The notes under the pieces are model-generated. The model was not told where the DNA came from, ran no database searches, and saw only the letters and a program-made list of their open reading frames with translations. From the NCBI RefSeq assembly GCF_000337175.1, contig NZ_AOIJ01000086.1, forward strand, positions 48,157 to 112,156: a stretch of 64,000 nucleotides of DNA, written 5' to 3'. The position numbers and the translations under genes are program-made. Positions 25,342 through 35,230 of the stretch are shown here, in pieces. The stretch is from Natrinema gari JCM 14663. GTDB lineage: Archaea > Halobacteriota > Halobacteria > Halobacteriales > Natrialbaceae. How positions within the stretch are numbered: the first letter of the stretch is position 1; each line of letters opens with the position of its first letter.

Positions 25342-28300
25342 TCAGTCCGTCGCCGTGTCGGCGGCCGGGAGGGTAAACGAGAACGTCGAGCCCTCGCCGG
25401 GCGTGGAGTCGACCCACATCTCGCCGCCGTGGCGCTCGATGATCCGGTGACAGAGCGCGAGCCCGATGCCCGTACCCGCGTGTTCCTCGTGGCTGTGAAG
25501 GCGCTGGAACACCTGGAAGATCCGGTCTTGCTCCTCGGCGTCGATCCCGATCCCCTCGTCGTGGACCGAAATCTCCCACTTCCATCCGGTCCGCTCGGCG
25601 CTGACGTGCACCCGCGGCGGCTCGTCCCCGCTGTACTCGATCGCGTTCGAGAGCAGGTTCTGGAGCACTTGTCGGAGTTGGCTCGCATCGCCCGCGACGC
25701 GAGGCAGGGGGTCCGTCGTGATCTCGGCGTCCCGTTCGTCGATACGGACCTGGAGGTCCTCGCGAACGTCCGCCAGCACCGCATCGAGAGCGACCGGTTC
25801 CAACGGCTCGCCCTTCGTCTCCACCCGAGAGTACTGGAGGAGGCCGTCGATCATCTCACGCATGCGTTCGGCTCCGTCGACGGCGTAGTCGATGAACTCC
25901 CGGCCGTCCGCGTCGAGATCGTCGGCATAGCGCCCCTCGATCAACTGGAGGTAGCTGGTGATCATTCGCAGGGGCTCCTGTAAGTCATGCGAGGCGGCGT
26001 AGGCGAACTGTTCCAGACGCTCGTTCGACTCCTCGAGTTTGCGCCGGGAGGCCGTTCGTTCGGTGATATCCTGGATGACCAGCATTCCGGCGGTCACCTC
26101 GTCACCGGTCCGGACGGGAAGGGTGGTGGCACGGAGGTCCCGACCGCGATAGGTCACCTCGAAGGTGCGCTCGTTGCCGTCGAGAGCGGCCCGGAAATGC
26201 GGTTCGACCTCGGCGAGTAGCTCGTCGGAATAGCGCTCGTGGATCGTCTGGCCGAGCGCGCCCTCGCGATCGAGCCCGATCTCGCCGAGGAGTTGACCGC
26301 CGGCGGCGGTGTACCGCAGTTCGTCGTCGAAGAGGGCGACGACGCCGTTCGGGAAGTTCTCGGCGAGGGTGCGGTAGCGCTGTTCGCTCGCCTCGAGCCG
26401 GCGCTGTCGTTCCTGTCGCTCCGTGACATCCCGAACGACGCCGATCCGTTCGGGACCAGCGTCCGCGGTCGCGATCGACGTCACTGTCGCCTCCACCGGG
26501 ACCTGGGTGCCGGATTTCGTCTCGACCGACGCCTCGATGGTCGGATCATCGCTCTCGGCGGCGATTCGCTGGGCGAGGGTCATCACCTGTTCGTCGGCGA
26601 CGAGCGAGGCGTGGCTGCCGAGTAACTCGTCGCGATCGTACCCGGTGAGGTCGGCGTACGCCTCGTTGACCATCGAAAACCGGTCGTTTTCGTCGAGGAC
26701 GTAAATCCCGTCTTCGATGGTCTCGATGATCCGTTCGTACTGCTCGAGGTGACGCTCGCGTCGTTTCCGGTCCGTGATGTCCTGGAAGTACACCGATAGT
26801 CCCGTCTCGGAGGGGTAGGTCCTGATCTCCATCCAGATGTCGAGCGAGTCGGAGTACCGCTGCCACGAGACGGGTTGCTGTGTCTCCATGGCCGTCTGAT
26901 AGCGCTCGAGGAGATCGGACCTCGCGCCGCCGGGGAACGTCTCCCAGATGTTCTCGCCGACCAGGGCCGCCGGATCGTACCCCAGCAGTTCCCCGGCGCG
27001 GTCGTTGACGTGCGTAAACCGCCAGTCGTCGTCGAGCGCGTAGAACGCGTCCGAGACGCGCCCGAGGATCTCGCTCAGTTCGGTCTCGAGTTCGTGCTTA
27101 CGACGCTGGAGGCGGCGCTCGTGCTCTTTGAGTGCGGTAATATCCTCGCCGGCCGAAATAACTCGCTCGAGGTCCCCGTCGGTCCCGAACACGGGGACGG
27201 CGGTGACGGAGAACCACAGCGAATCGCCCGTTGGCCCCTCGATCATGAGTTCCTCGTCGAAGACCGGCTCGCCGGTCTCCCTGACGCGCGCCGACGGGCC
27301 GCGGTCGGGGACGACCGGGTCGCCGTCGGCGTCGACGACGGTCCCTTCGGCGAGCAGTTCCGTCTCCCCAAGCGGCCCACGGTCGCCGAGTCCGAGCGCC
27401 GTCTGTGCGTGTCGGTTCGCCAATACGGTCTCGCCGTCGGCGTCCTCGACCGAAATGGCGACCGGCGTGGTCCGGAGGATCGTTTCGGTCTGGGACCGCT
27501 CGCGCTCGAGGGACCGCTCGTGGCTGATCCGATCGACGGTCGCCTCGAGACTCGACGCGGCGACTTTCACGAGCGACCGGTCGCCCTCGTCGAACGCGTC
27601 GGCGGTTTCGGACCCGATGACGACGACGCCGTGGTCCCCGATCGGGAGTCCGATCGCGCTCCGAATCGGCACCGCGGGGTCGTCGACCTCGACGGGCACG
27701 TCGTCGACCACCGGTTCGCCGGAGTCGAAGACGCGCCGGGCGATCTCCGCTCCCGCCGCGAACGTCGGGCGTTCGTCGAACGGGGTCGTTTCGGGCTCCG
27801 ACCAGGCGACCGGCTCGAGGGTCGTCCCCGAAGCGTCGGAGAGGAACACACCGTTGAAATCCGGATCCAGGATCTCGGAGAGATGATGGCAGGCCTGTTC
27901 GGCGACGGCCTCGCGCGTCCCGGTCCCCAGCCACTCGCGGACGGCCTCGGTTAGCTGTCTGAGCTGGGCGGCCCGCCGGTGCTGTTCGGTCACGTCGTAG
28001 TAGAGTTCGACCCTGCCGCCCGCGTACGGACCCGATGAGATCGGTTTGCTCCGGTGCTCGAGCCAGCGCTCCTCGCGGCCGTCGCCGGGTGTAATTCGAC
28101 ACTCGAAGCGCTCGGTGTTGCCGTTGTCGTCGTAGGTCGCCTCGAGGACATCGGCGAACGCGTCGGGATCGCCGACCCGGTCGCGGATCGTTTCGTCGAT
28201 CACGGTCGCCTTGTCACGGCCGACCACGTCCGCCGCGTCGAGCCCGAAGTATCGCTCGGTAGCCGCGTTGATCCACGCGACGTCGAACGCCTCGTCGAGC

Positions 28301-28785
28301 ACGAAGACGCCGACGTCGGCCTCCTCGAGCACTGTCGTGATCGATTCGAACGGCTGCGGTCGGATCGATTCGGCGTCCGACGCCGCTCGAGGCCCGTCGT
28401 CGGGTTCGGTGACGACGCCGATCGAGCCCCGACGGCCGTCGCTGCCGGGGACCGTTCCGAGCCGTAGTTCGCAGGGAATCGCGGTGCCGTCGGCCGTCCG
28501 GACCGAGCCCTCGCGTTCGGTCACGCCGGTCGCGGACGCCGCCTCGAACGATTCACCGCCGGAGTCACCGAGGAGGACCGTGACGTGCTCGCCGGAGAGC
28601 GCGTCGCGGGTATGGCCCGTCAACTCCAGGAGCGTGTCGTCGACGCCGACGATGCGATCGGCCGCGTCGAGCTGGAACACCCCGCCCGCAACCGTCTCGA
28701 CGACCGTCCGGTACCACTGCTGTGCCGCCGGCTCGTCACCGTCGCCCCAGGGGGCCGACACCGCCGGCTCCGCCTGTTCGGTCAT
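25342..28785 (-). CDS. large multi-PAS/GAF sensor histidine kinase
   Basis: 1147 residues. Order: PAS (~22-130), PAS (~150-270), GAF (~280-425), then four PAS domains (~430-555, ~560-675, ~680-800, ~805-920), HisKA (FAYAASHDLQEPLRMITSYL, phospho-His in SHDLQEP) and HATPase (NLLSNAIEYSG N box, VHDEGIGID G1, GTGIGLALCHRIIERHGG G2). No membrane segment or receiver, so it integrates several cytoplasmic signals and must phosphorylate a separate regulator. This Bat/bacterio-opsin-like PAS-GAF kinase layout is frequent in haloarchaea. Ligands unknown. It begins MTEQAEPAVS. Confidence 0.87.
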   Translation of the reverse strand: MTEQAEPAVSAPWGDGDEPAAQQWYRTVVETVAGGVFQLDAADRIVGVDDTLLELTGHTRDALSGEHVTVLLGDSGGESFEAASATGVTEREGSVRTADGTAIPCELRLGTVPGSDGRRGSIGVVTEPDDGPRAASDAESIRPQPFESITTVLEEADVGVFVLDEAFDVAWINAATERYFGLDAADVVGRDKATVIDETIRDRVGDPDAFADVLEATYDDNGNTERFECRITPGDGREERWLEHRSKPISSGPYAGGRVELYYDVTEQHRRAAQLRQLTEAVREWLGTGTREAVAEQACHHLSEILDPDFNGVFLSDASGTTLEPVAWSEPETTPFDERPTFAAGAEIARRVFDSGEPVVDDVPVEVDDPAVPIRSAIGLPIGDHGVVVIGSETADAFDEGDRSLVKVAASSLEATVDRISHERSLERERSQTETILRTTPVAISVEDADGETVLANRHAQTALGLGDRGPLGETELLAEGTVVDADGDPVVPDRGPSARVRETGEPVFDEELMIEGPTGDSLWFSVTAVPVFGTDGDLERVISAGEDITALKEHERRLQRRKHELETELSEILGRVSDAFYALDDDWRFTHVNDRAGELLGYDPAALVGENIWETFPGGARSDLLERYQTAMETQQPVSWQRYSDSLDIWMEIRTYPSETGLSVYFQDITDRKRRERHLEQYERIIETIEDGIYVLDENDRFSMVNEAYADLTGYDRDELLGSHASLVADEQVMTLAQRIAAESDDPTIEASVETKSGTQVPVEATVTSIATADAGPERIGVVRDVTERQERQRRLEASEQRYRTLAENFPNGVVALFDDELRYTAAGGQLLGEIGLDREGALGQTIHERYSDELLAEVEPHFRAALDGNERTFEVTYRGRDLRATTLPVRTGDEVTAGMLVIQDITERTASRRKLEESNERLEQFAYAASHDLQEPLRMITSYLQLIEGRYADDLDADGREFIDYAVDGAERMREMIDGLLQYSRVETKGEPLEPVALDAVLADVREDLQVRIDERDAEITTDPLPRVAGDASQLRQVLQNLLSNAIEYSGDEPPRVHVSAERTGWKWEISVHDEGIGIDAEEQDRIFQVFQRLHSHEEHAGTGIGLALCHRIIERHGGEMWVDSTPGEGSTFSFTLPAADTATD

Positions 28786-28844
28786 TGAACGTAGGAGGCC
28801 GCTCGAACGGATAAGTCCAGCGCCGATTCCGCACTCGCGTGTGG

Positions 28845-29297
28845 CTACTCGTCGCCGCCGTCGGCGAGGACGCGCTCCTCGGGCGTCTGGCGGCCCGGGT
28901 GGATGCCGTACCAGGCGAACCCGTAGAGGACCGTCATCGACACCGCACAGAGGACGGTCGCGCCGGCGATCGACTCGAGCGCGAGGGAGACGGCCGGACC
29001 GGCGAACGCGTCGCCGACGGCGGCCGCCGATTCGCCGTCAGGGGCCGTCGCGAGCGCGTAGGGGAGGAAGGTCACGAACGCGAGCAGCCACCATCGCTTC
29101 GCGGTGCGTCGAAGCCGTGCCGTCCCATGCTCTCTGGCGGTGCTCGTGACGCCGGCGATGCCGAGGGCGATCAACACGAACGCCGGCAGCGTTCGAAGCG
29201 GGGAGTCAAAGAGGAGATTAACCGCGACACCGGTCGCGACGATCGCGACGAAACCGGTGAGGAGCGGACGCGAAGGATTGGACCCTGTACGAGGCAT
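28845..29297 (-). CDS. four-helix membrane protein, function unknown
   Basis: 150 residues from MPRTGSNPSR (29297). Hydrophobic segments: PLLTGFVAIVATGVAVNLLF, LPAFVLIALGIAGVT, WWLLAFVTFLPYALAT and ATVLCAVSMTVLYGFAWYGI. The C-terminus is acidic. An upstream frame to 29390 is not needed. It lies 59 bp downstream of the start of the large kinase gene on the same strand and may be transcribed before it. No family recognised. Confidence 0.6.
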   Translation of the reverse strand: MPRTGSNPSRPLLTGFVAIVATGVAVNLLFDSPLRTLPAFVLIALGIAGVTSTAREHGTARLRRTAKRWWLLAFVTFLPYALATAPDGESAAAVGDAFAGPAVSLALESIAGATVLCAVSMTVLYGFAWYGIHPGRQTPEERVLADGGDE

Positions 29298-29436
29298 GCT
29301 GCCGTCGGGTAGCAACCTATTGTACAAAACTCTCGCGGACCGTCGACGGCCGGCGTCGCGCGTCTCGAGTGCCGGCCAGCATCGCGCCACAACAAAGGAC
29401 GTATTACCGATGCCCGCAACTCGAACGTGAGAACGA

Positions 29437-29958
29437 ATGAGGGAACGCGATCGACCTGTCCCCGTGGCGGCCCTCCGACGACGGGTCTCGGCCGCGGCTG
29501 ATCGAGCGACTCACATCGCATCGGCAGTGCCTGGCGGCGGGACGGCGCGGCGACTGGGACGGCTCTGGCAGCGCCACGTTCGAGACCGGCCCGACCAGTA
29601 TCAGGCGTCGATCACTTTCCCGACCGCGCCCGACCGGCCGACGGTCGGCGAGATCCACGACTGGATCGAAGCCCTCGAGTACGCGTTCGACGGCCGTCTC
29701 GACGTCTACGCCAGACGGGGGAGCGTCGCGGTCGAGACGGATCCGGTCTCGGCCGCCCTGTTCGACGAAGACGAGTTCGGCGCGATCTGCAAGCGGATCG
29801 AGAAGGGGTACGACGGCTCGCACGCGGTCGCCCACCTCCAAAAGTGGCGGCGAAACGACGGACGACTCGTGCGGGCCCACGTGATCGTGCCGGTCAAGCC
29901 GCTCTTCCCGCGCGGCGACGCCGACGGGCCGGACGCGGAGCGAGCCGCGGCCGACTGA
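29437..29958 (+). CDS. hypothetical protein, 173 residues
   Basis: The first 50 residues are Arg/Ala-rich and could be flexible; the rest is a folded alpha/beta region (YQASITFPTAPDRPTVGEIHDWIEALEYAF, AICKRIEKGYDG, LVRAHVIVPVKPLFP). No membrane helix or metal site. Codon composition is normal for the genome. I do not recognise the family. It is divergent from the membrane protein at 28845-29297. Confidence 0.5.
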   Translation: MRERDRPVPVAALRRRVSAAADRATHIASAVPGGGTARRLGRLWQRHVRDRPDQYQASITFPTAPDRPTVGEIHDWIEALEYAFDGRLDVYARRGSVAVETDPVSAALFDEDEFGAICKRIEKGYDGSHAVAHLQKWRRNDGRLVRAHVIVPVKPLFPRGDADGPDAERAAAD

Positions 29959-30024
29959 GCGGCGCGAGGCCGACATCATCCTCGCAGCGTCACGGGCGGC
30001 CGTGATCGCGACCAGATCCCGAGG

Positions 30025-30837
30025 TTAGTCGTCGTCGCTCGGTCCGGGGCCGGGCTCCGAGCCGGGGTCGCGGTCGGTGCTCGAATTCGTTCCGGGTCGG
30101 TCACTGCTCCGGGAGCGGCCGGTCGCCGACTCCCCCTCGCTGGGCGTGACGTTGCTCGTTCGGTTCATCCACCTGTCGATGTTTTCGGCGACGTAGTCCT
30201 TGCCACCCCAGCCGAACGCGACGCCAGCGCCGATAGCGATGGCCGCACCGAGACCCCACGCGATCGCTCGGGCGAACACGTAGAGGATGCCGACATCGAT
30301 CCCCATCGTGTCGAGCCCGATGACGATCGCCGTGAAGTAGAGGAACATCCGCGCGCCGTTGGCGAACCAGCTCGTGTAAGCGGTCTCGGTCGCCGCGCGG
30401 GTCCGCTCGATGGTATCGCCGATGAAGTCGGCGACGACGAACCCGAAGGTAATCACGAGCAGCCCCGCGACGAACGCCGGCAGGTACGAGACCGCCGTCG
30501 AGACCCACTGCGACAGCGTCGCGATCGCGAGCGCGTTCGCGGCCGCGAGGATCGCGAGACCGTAGACGAACCACTTCGCCAGCGTCCCGAAGGCGTTCGA
30601 AACCGCCCGCTCGGTGCCGCCGAGTATGCGACCGAGCGGCGTCTCGAGGACCATCCGATCGAGTTCGATGCCGTCGGCGAGCCGTCGGACCACGCCCGCT
30701 GCGACGCGGCCGATGACCCACCCGATCGCCAGGATGATCAACGCGCCGATCAGCCGCGGGAGGAACGTGACCAGTTCCGCGACGGGATCTTGCAGCCAGT
30801 CGGGCACCTGTGCCTGGGCAGGATACGGTGGTACCAT
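30025..30837 (-). CDS. MscS-like channel protein (TM-helix repeat type)
   Basis: 270 residues. Five or more hydrophobic segments with repeated Gly/Ala-rich amphipathic helices: FLPRLIGALIILAIGWVIGRV, TLAKWFVYGLAILAAANALA, AVSYLPAFVAGLLVITFGFVVA, GARMFLYFTAIVIGLDTMGI and ARAIAWGLGAAIAIGAGVAFG. The repeats resemble the conserved TM helix family found in MscS-related proteins, probably for osmotic pressure release. The soluble beta domain of full MscS is missing; instead a disordered acidic/Ser tail follows (~220-270). Cytoplasmic membrane. Confidence 0.75.
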   Translation of the reverse strand: MVPPYPAQAQVPDWLQDPVAELVTFLPRLIGALIILAIGWVIGRVAAGVVRRLADGIELDRMVLETPLGRILGGTERAVSNAFGTLAKWFVYGLAILAAANALAIATLSQWVSTAVSYLPAFVAGLLVITFGFVVADFIGDTIERTRAATETAYTSWFANGARMFLYFTAIVIGLDTMGIDVGILYVFARAIAWGLGAAIAIGAGVAFGWGGKDYVAENIDRWMNRTSNVTPSEGESATGRSRSSDRPGTNSSTDRDPGSEPGPGPSDDD

Positions 30838-31552
30838 ACACGACGCCGGTTGGTATCGTCCGTGCTTTGTAATTGAGTCCGTATCGACCAGTCATGAAAC
30901 CAACCGTTCTCGACCGGCCAACGCGGGTCGATTGAAGTGTCCGTTACGGGGAATTGTGCGACGGCCGTACCGTGACCGCTCGAGACGGGTTCCGAACGGA
31001 CCGACGAGCGGGCTCGGCCTCGAGACCGAGACGAGCCTCGAGCCGGCGGGCGATAAACCCGTATTGTGTCCGGATCCGAAACCGCGTCGGTGACGGCGGG
31101 GAATCGGGTTCGAATCGCCGCCGTCGCCGGCTCGCCGAACGTGTCCAGTTTCACTCATGGGACGCAGTGTGGTGTCGAACGCGGACAGGACGCGGTAGGT
31201 TCGACCGCTCGCGTTCGACGGAGGGGTGTGGAGCCGTGGTTCGCTCTCGACGGGATCACAGCGGGGCGAGAACGCGGAATCGTGTTCGAACCGTCGAACT
31301 TTCGCCCGGCCTCGGACACGCTGTCGAACCCCGTGCAGTGTGTCCGGTTGTCGACGGACCGCCGGTCGGGACCCCCGGATCAGTGTGATGGCTACTCGAT
31401 CCGGTAAAACGGTATTACCGGGTAGCGTCTCGTCGGTCCGACGCCGGCCGGGACGAGCGGGTGCGACCGGTGTCGGCGCTGTCGCCGCGGTCGCGTATCG
31501 ACTGTGCGCCGCGCGCGTCGGCACTACGCTATTGATGCTCCGCATACGAGGG
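30838..31552. other. 715-bp stretch without a convincing gene
   Basis: Frames on both strands give Arg-rich products and no motif. One inverted repeat, ccggtaa-N7-ttaccgg (31401-31421), lies 130 bp before the creatininase-family gene. Nothing else seen. Confidence 0.35.
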
Positions 31553-32329
31553 ATGGCCATGTATCTCGGCGACGAGGCATGGCCGGACCTCGAGACGTAC
31601 TTCGAATCGGAATCGCTCGCGCTCGTGCCGCTCGGATCGACGGAACAGCACGGGCCACATCTGCCGGAGGCGACCGATCATCTGATCGCGGAGGCGTTCG
31701 CGCACGAGGCGGCCGACCGAACGGGCTTTCTCCGTACCCCGACGATCGACATCGGCGTCAGCGGTCACCACCGCCAGTTCCACGGGACGATGTGGGTCGA
31801 CCCACCGGCGTTCAGGGAGTACGTGGCGTCGCTGACGCGGAACCTCACCGCTCACGGCATCGATCGGGTGATCTACGTGAACGCTCACGGCGGGAACGTG
31901 CCGCATCTCCGGGAGGTGGGGGCACAGCTCCGGCAGGACGAGGTCGCGTACGCCATCGAGTGGATGTGGAACGACTCGATTCCGACCCTCGTCGACGATC
32001 TCTTCGAGCAGAACGGCCCCCACGGCGGGCCGAAAGAGACCTCGATGATTCAGTATCTCGAACCGGACCTCGTCCACGACGACCGGCTCGAGGAGGCCAG
32101 GGAGACCGGAGTCCCGAGCGTCGAGGCGGCGGAGACGGTCAAACACGGCTCGCGGACGTTCTACGATGCGGCCGACAACACCGCCAACGGCGTCCTGGGC
32201 GATCAGACGGACGCCTCGGCCGAGAAAGGCGAGCGACTGTTCGAGGCCGCGAGCGATCAACTCGTCCGGCTCTGTGAGTGGCTCGCCGCCCAGCCGTTCG
32301 AGGCCCTACTGCCCGCGGATCACGTCTAG
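31553..32329 (+). CDS. creatininase-family amidohydrolase, possibly ArfB deformylase
   Basis: 258 residues. The family's metal-binding residues are in view: PLGSTEQHGPHLPEATDHL (Glu, His, Asp), NAHGGN and GPHGGPKETSM (Glu). Two start codons (31553, 31559) are possible. The family includes creatininase, mycofactocin proteins and the archaeal ArfB enzyme, which removes formate from the product of GTP cyclohydrolase III. Because that enzyme (arfA) is at 10763, an ArfB role is attractive but rests on family membership and genome context only. Confidence 0.75.
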   Translation: MAMYLGDEAWPDLETYFESESLALVPLGSTEQHGPHLPEATDHLIAEAFAHEAADRTGFLRTPTIDIGVSGHHRQFHGTMWVDPPAFREYVASLTRNLTAHGIDRVIYVNAHGGNVPHLREVGAQLRQDEVAYAIEWMWNDSIPTLVDDLFEQNGPHGGPKETSMIQYLEPDLVHDDRLEEARETGVPSVEAAETVKHGSRTFYDAADNTANGVLGDQTDASAEKGERLFEAASDQLVRLCEWLAAQPFEALLPADHV

Positions 32330-32395
32330 ATCAGCGGGCCGACCCGCGCCGACGATGATGATAATCCTTAATAGATACTGCTGTTACCTTGTTAT

Positions 32396-32821
32396 ATGGC
32401 AGTCGTCAGCGTCTCGATGCCGGACGAACTCCTCGCGCGGCTCGACCAGTTCGCCGAGGAGCACGGCTATACCGGTCGGAGCGAAGTCGTCAGGGAAGCA
32501 TCGCGGAACCTGCTCGGGGAGTTCGAGGACACCCGACTCGAGGAGCGGGACCTGATGGGGATCGTCACCGTGTTGTTCGACTACGAGACCACCAGCGTCG
32601 AGGAGCGGATGATGCACCTGCGCCACGAACACGAACACCTCGTCGCCTCGAACTTCCACAGCCACGTCGGCGATCACTACTGTATGGAACTGTTCGTCCT
32701 CGAAGGCGAACTCGAGGATATCTCGGCGTTCGTCGGCAAGATCAGGGCGACCAAGGACGCGTTGACAGTCGATTACTCCGTCATTCCGGTCGATAGTTTC
32801 GATCCGCTCGCACAGGGATAG
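32396..32821 (+). CDS. nikR: nickel-responsive transcriptional regulator NikR
   Basis: 141 residues. Ribbon-helix-helix DNA-binding part at the N-terminus ([37 protein letters not shown]), then an ACT-like metal domain with the nickel ligands in [20 protein letters not shown] (His, His, Cys, with a further His in RHEHEH). When nickel is bound NikR tetramers repress nickel uptake genes. No nickel transporter is adjacent here. A TATA-like ttgttatatg lies too close to the ATG to be sure; the upstream stretch taatagatactg is AT-rich. Confidence 0.88.
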   Translation: MAVVSVSMPDELLARLDQFAEEHGYTGRSEVVREASRNLLGEFEDTRLEERDLMGIVTVLFDYETTSVEERMMHLRHEHEHLVASNFHSHVGDHYCMELFVLEGELEDISAFVGKIRATKDALTVDYSVIPVDSFDPLAQG

Positions 32822-32937
32822 CGCCGCCGTGTGACGGAGCCAGTGTCGCCCGCGTTCACTCCTCGAAGACACAGTGGCTGTCTCGCTTACCGATCCGTTC
32901 GATCGTCCCGCCGCTTCCCATCGGACAGCCGAACGCG

Positions 32938-34089
32938 CTACTCGTGTCGCTCCTTGACGACGCCGACGTTTAGCGTCCGCACCCGTACGATCGCGCCGCG
33001 CAACCGGCGTCCCCACGGCGACCCCTCGCGGGCCGCGAGTTCGCGGCGGAGCCGCTCGGTTTCGGCCTCGAGGTCGCGGTTCGTCGCTTCCAGATGCTCG
33101 ACCCGGTCGTCGAGGGCGGCGACCCGATCCTCGAGTCGGTAGCGGCGCGCCCGCTCGGCGTCGCGATCGTTCCGGAGCTGATCGCGTTCGCGCTGGAGGG
33201 TGTCGAGTCGCGCCGCGAGTCGCTCGCGTTCGCGCCGATCCGCATCGACGAAGGGGTCGCGATCCGGGTCCGCAGGAATGCCCGCGAGCGTGTCGGATTC
33301 GATATCGATGTGTCCCGAGCGGGTGGCGTTGACGACGGCTCCGACGAGCAGTATGAGGCCGCCGAAGTACAACCAGGTCACCAGGAGGAGGATCGCACCG
33401 ATCGGTCCCGCCGACTCCGAACTGCTCGAGAGGGCGACGTAGACCTGAAAGAGCGACTGTAGCGCCGCCCAGCCGATGGCGGCGACGAGGACCCCCGGCA
33501 GTACCTCGCGGACTGAAACGTCGACATCGGGGAAGAAGTAATACATCGGCAGGAAGGCGATCGTCAGCCCGACGACAAGCACCAGCGGGTTCACAAGTCC
33601 GACGACGAGATTGGTCGGGAAGAACGCGAAGACGATGCTGGTCGCCCCGGTCGCCGCGAGCGCGACCCCGATCGCCCCGAAGACGACGGCCCCGTCGCGG
33701 ACCTGATCGACCAACGAGTTGTCCTCGGTCGACGCGTAGATTTCCGAGAACGCGGTGTCGAGTCCCCGAAAGATCTTCAACGACCCCCAAAAGAGGACGA
33801 GGAGGCCGATGATCGACGTTCCGGCGTTCCCGGTCGACCCCTCGATTCCGTCCTCGAGAACGATGCGGCCGCTCTCGGGGAGGAAGCCTTCGGTCGCCGA
33901 CGACACCTGTTGGGCGAGCCCCTCGCCGCCGAGAACCGAGACGAGAAAGAAGACCAACACGAGCAGCGGAAGCAGCGAGATGAAGGCCTGATACGCGATG
34001 CCGGCTGCCATGAACGTCACGTTCTTCTCCTGTATCCCCGCCACCACCGCGTTCGCGAACGACGGCACACCACGGTCCGTGCGACCCAT
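32938..34089 (-). CDS. YihY/BrkB-family membrane protein with C-terminal coiled coil
   Basis: 383 residues from MGRTDRGVPSF. Six membrane segments fill residues ~20-265; AAGIAYQAFISLLPLLVLVFFL and LFWGSLKIFRGLDTAFSEIY are typical of the YihY (old name RNase BN) family, and AGPIGAILLLVTWLYFGGLILLVGAVVNA is its conserved last helix. Residues ~285-355 form a long heptad coiled coil (RERERLAARLDTLQRERDQL...), followed by a basic end. The biochemical role of the family is unclear; despite the older name it is not a nuclease. Confidence 0.83.
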   Translation of the reverse strand: MGRTDRGVPSFANAVVAGIQEKNVTFMAAGIAYQAFISLLPLLVLVFFLVSVLGGEGLAQQVSSATEGFLPESGRIVLEDGIEGSTGNAGTSIIGLLVLFWGSLKIFRGLDTAFSEIYASTEDNSLVDQVRDGAVVFGAIGVALAATGATSIVFAFFPTNLVVGLVNPLVLVVGLTIAFLPMYYFFPDVDVSVREVLPGVLVAAIGWAALQSLFQVYVALSSSSESAGPIGAILLLVTWLYFGGLILLVGAVVNATRSGHIDIESDTLAGIPADPDRDPFVDADRRERERLAARLDTLQRERDQLRNDRDAERARRYRLEDRVAALDDRVEHLEATNRDLEAETERLRRELAAREGSPWGRRLRGAIVRVRTLNVGVVKERHE

Positions 34090-34144
34090 ACGTACTGTCC
34101 GTTGCAGGTCCTGATAGCGCTCCGGCTTGCAACCACACGGCCCG

Positions 34145-35116
34145 TCAGTCGCTGTCAGACTCCCGTTCGAGCAGTGTAGTCGCCGCCTCACGGGTCGGGA
34201 GCGCCGCCATCGCGCCTGCGTCGGTCGTCGCCGTCGCCGCGACGGCGTTCGCGAACGCGACCACGGCTGCGAGTCCGCGGCCGTCCCGCAGGGCGGTGAT
34301 CGCTCCGGCGACGAAGGCGTCACCGGCACCCGTCGTATCGACCGTCTCGACCGCAACGCCGGGCCGATCGACCGCGGCTGCGGGCCAGGGTGCATCGTCG
34401 GCCGCGACCGCGACGGCACCCTCCGCGCCGCGCGTGACGAAGACCGTGTGCGGCCCGCCGGCATCGATCGCCCGTCGAGCGCTTGCCAGTGGGGTCTCGC
34501 CGCCGACTCCGAGCGCCTCGAGTTCGGCGACCGTCGCGAAACAGACGTCGACGTGTGCGAGCGCATCGCCGACCACGCGCGCGAACGTCTCGTCGTCGGC
34601 CCACAGTTCGGGCCGGACGTTGGGATCGAACGAGACCGTACAGCCCGCGGCCGCGGCCCGCTCGAGCACGTCCAGCGTCGCCTCGCGCGCCGGCCCGCTC
34701 GACAGCGTCACGCCGCCGGCGTGGACCCATTCGCAGTCCGCGAGGGTCGCGTCGTCGATCCGGCCGGGTTCGAGGCGCGTGTCCGCGGTCCCGTCCCGGT
34801 AGAAGGTAAACTCGCGGTCGCCGGTCTCGTCATGGGTGACGAACGCGAGGGTCGTCTTCGCGTCGGCGTCGCGTTCGACGAATTCGTCCGGGACGCCGTA
34901 CTCGGCGAGGGCACCCTCGAGAAAGCGGCCGAACGGATCGTCGCCGACGCGGGTCCAGAACAGCGGCGGGGTCTCGAGTCTGGCGAGCGCGACGGCGACG
35001 TTCGCGGGCGCACCGCCGGGGCGGCGCTCGAACCCGTCTACGGTTTCGAGCGGGCCCGATCGCTCGGGCACCCAGTCGATGAGCGTTTCGCCGACGACGA
35101 GCACGTCGCGAGACAT
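34145..35116 (-). CDS. PfkB-family sugar kinase
   Basis: 323 residues from MSRDVLVVGETLIDWVP. PfkB signature 1 is GGAPANVAVALARL (~34-47) and signature 2 is DTTGAGDAFVAGAITAL (~257-273) with the catalytic Asp in GAGDAF. ATP-dependent phosphorylation of a sugar; the closest named relatives would be fructokinases and ribokinases, and substrate cannot be told. Cytoplasmic. It is divergent from the lipoprotein at 35231. Confidence 0.82.
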   Translation of the reverse strand: MSRDVLVVGETLIDWVPERSGPLETVDGFERRPGGAPANVAVALARLETPPLFWTRVGDDPFGRFLEGALAEYGVPDEFVERDADAKTTLAFVTHDETGDREFTFYRDGTADTRLEPGRIDDATLADCEWVHAGGVTLSSGPAREATLDVLERAAAAGCTVSFDPNVRPELWADDETFARVVGDALAHVDVCFATVAELEALGVGGETPLASARRAIDAGGPHTVFVTRGAEGAVAVAADDAPWPAAAVDRPGVAVETVDTTGAGDAFVAGAITALRDGRGLAAVVAFANAVAATATTDAGAMAALPTREAATTLLERESDSD

Positions 35117-35230
35117 GGTCGATCCTCCCCCGGCAACGACGGTAGTTCTATCGACGATCTCCCGCTCGAGAGCGGTACCGATCAGGACAGTGAATTTATA
35201 TCTTCGAGGTTTCAACCAGCAAGTAACAGT

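Noticed and set aside
31401..31421. ccggtaa/ttaccgg inverted repeat as an operator
   Set aside because: 130 bp from the nearest start and not tied to a TATA box; kept only as a remark.
30892..31560. 222-codon minus-strand frame
   Set aside because: Arg/Pro-rich with no motif, overlaps the start of the creatininase-family gene.
34127..35230. Upstream part of the plus-strand frame that includes the lipoprotein at 35231
   Set aside because: Antisense to the PfkB kinase gene; the real start with Tat signal and TATA box is at 35231.
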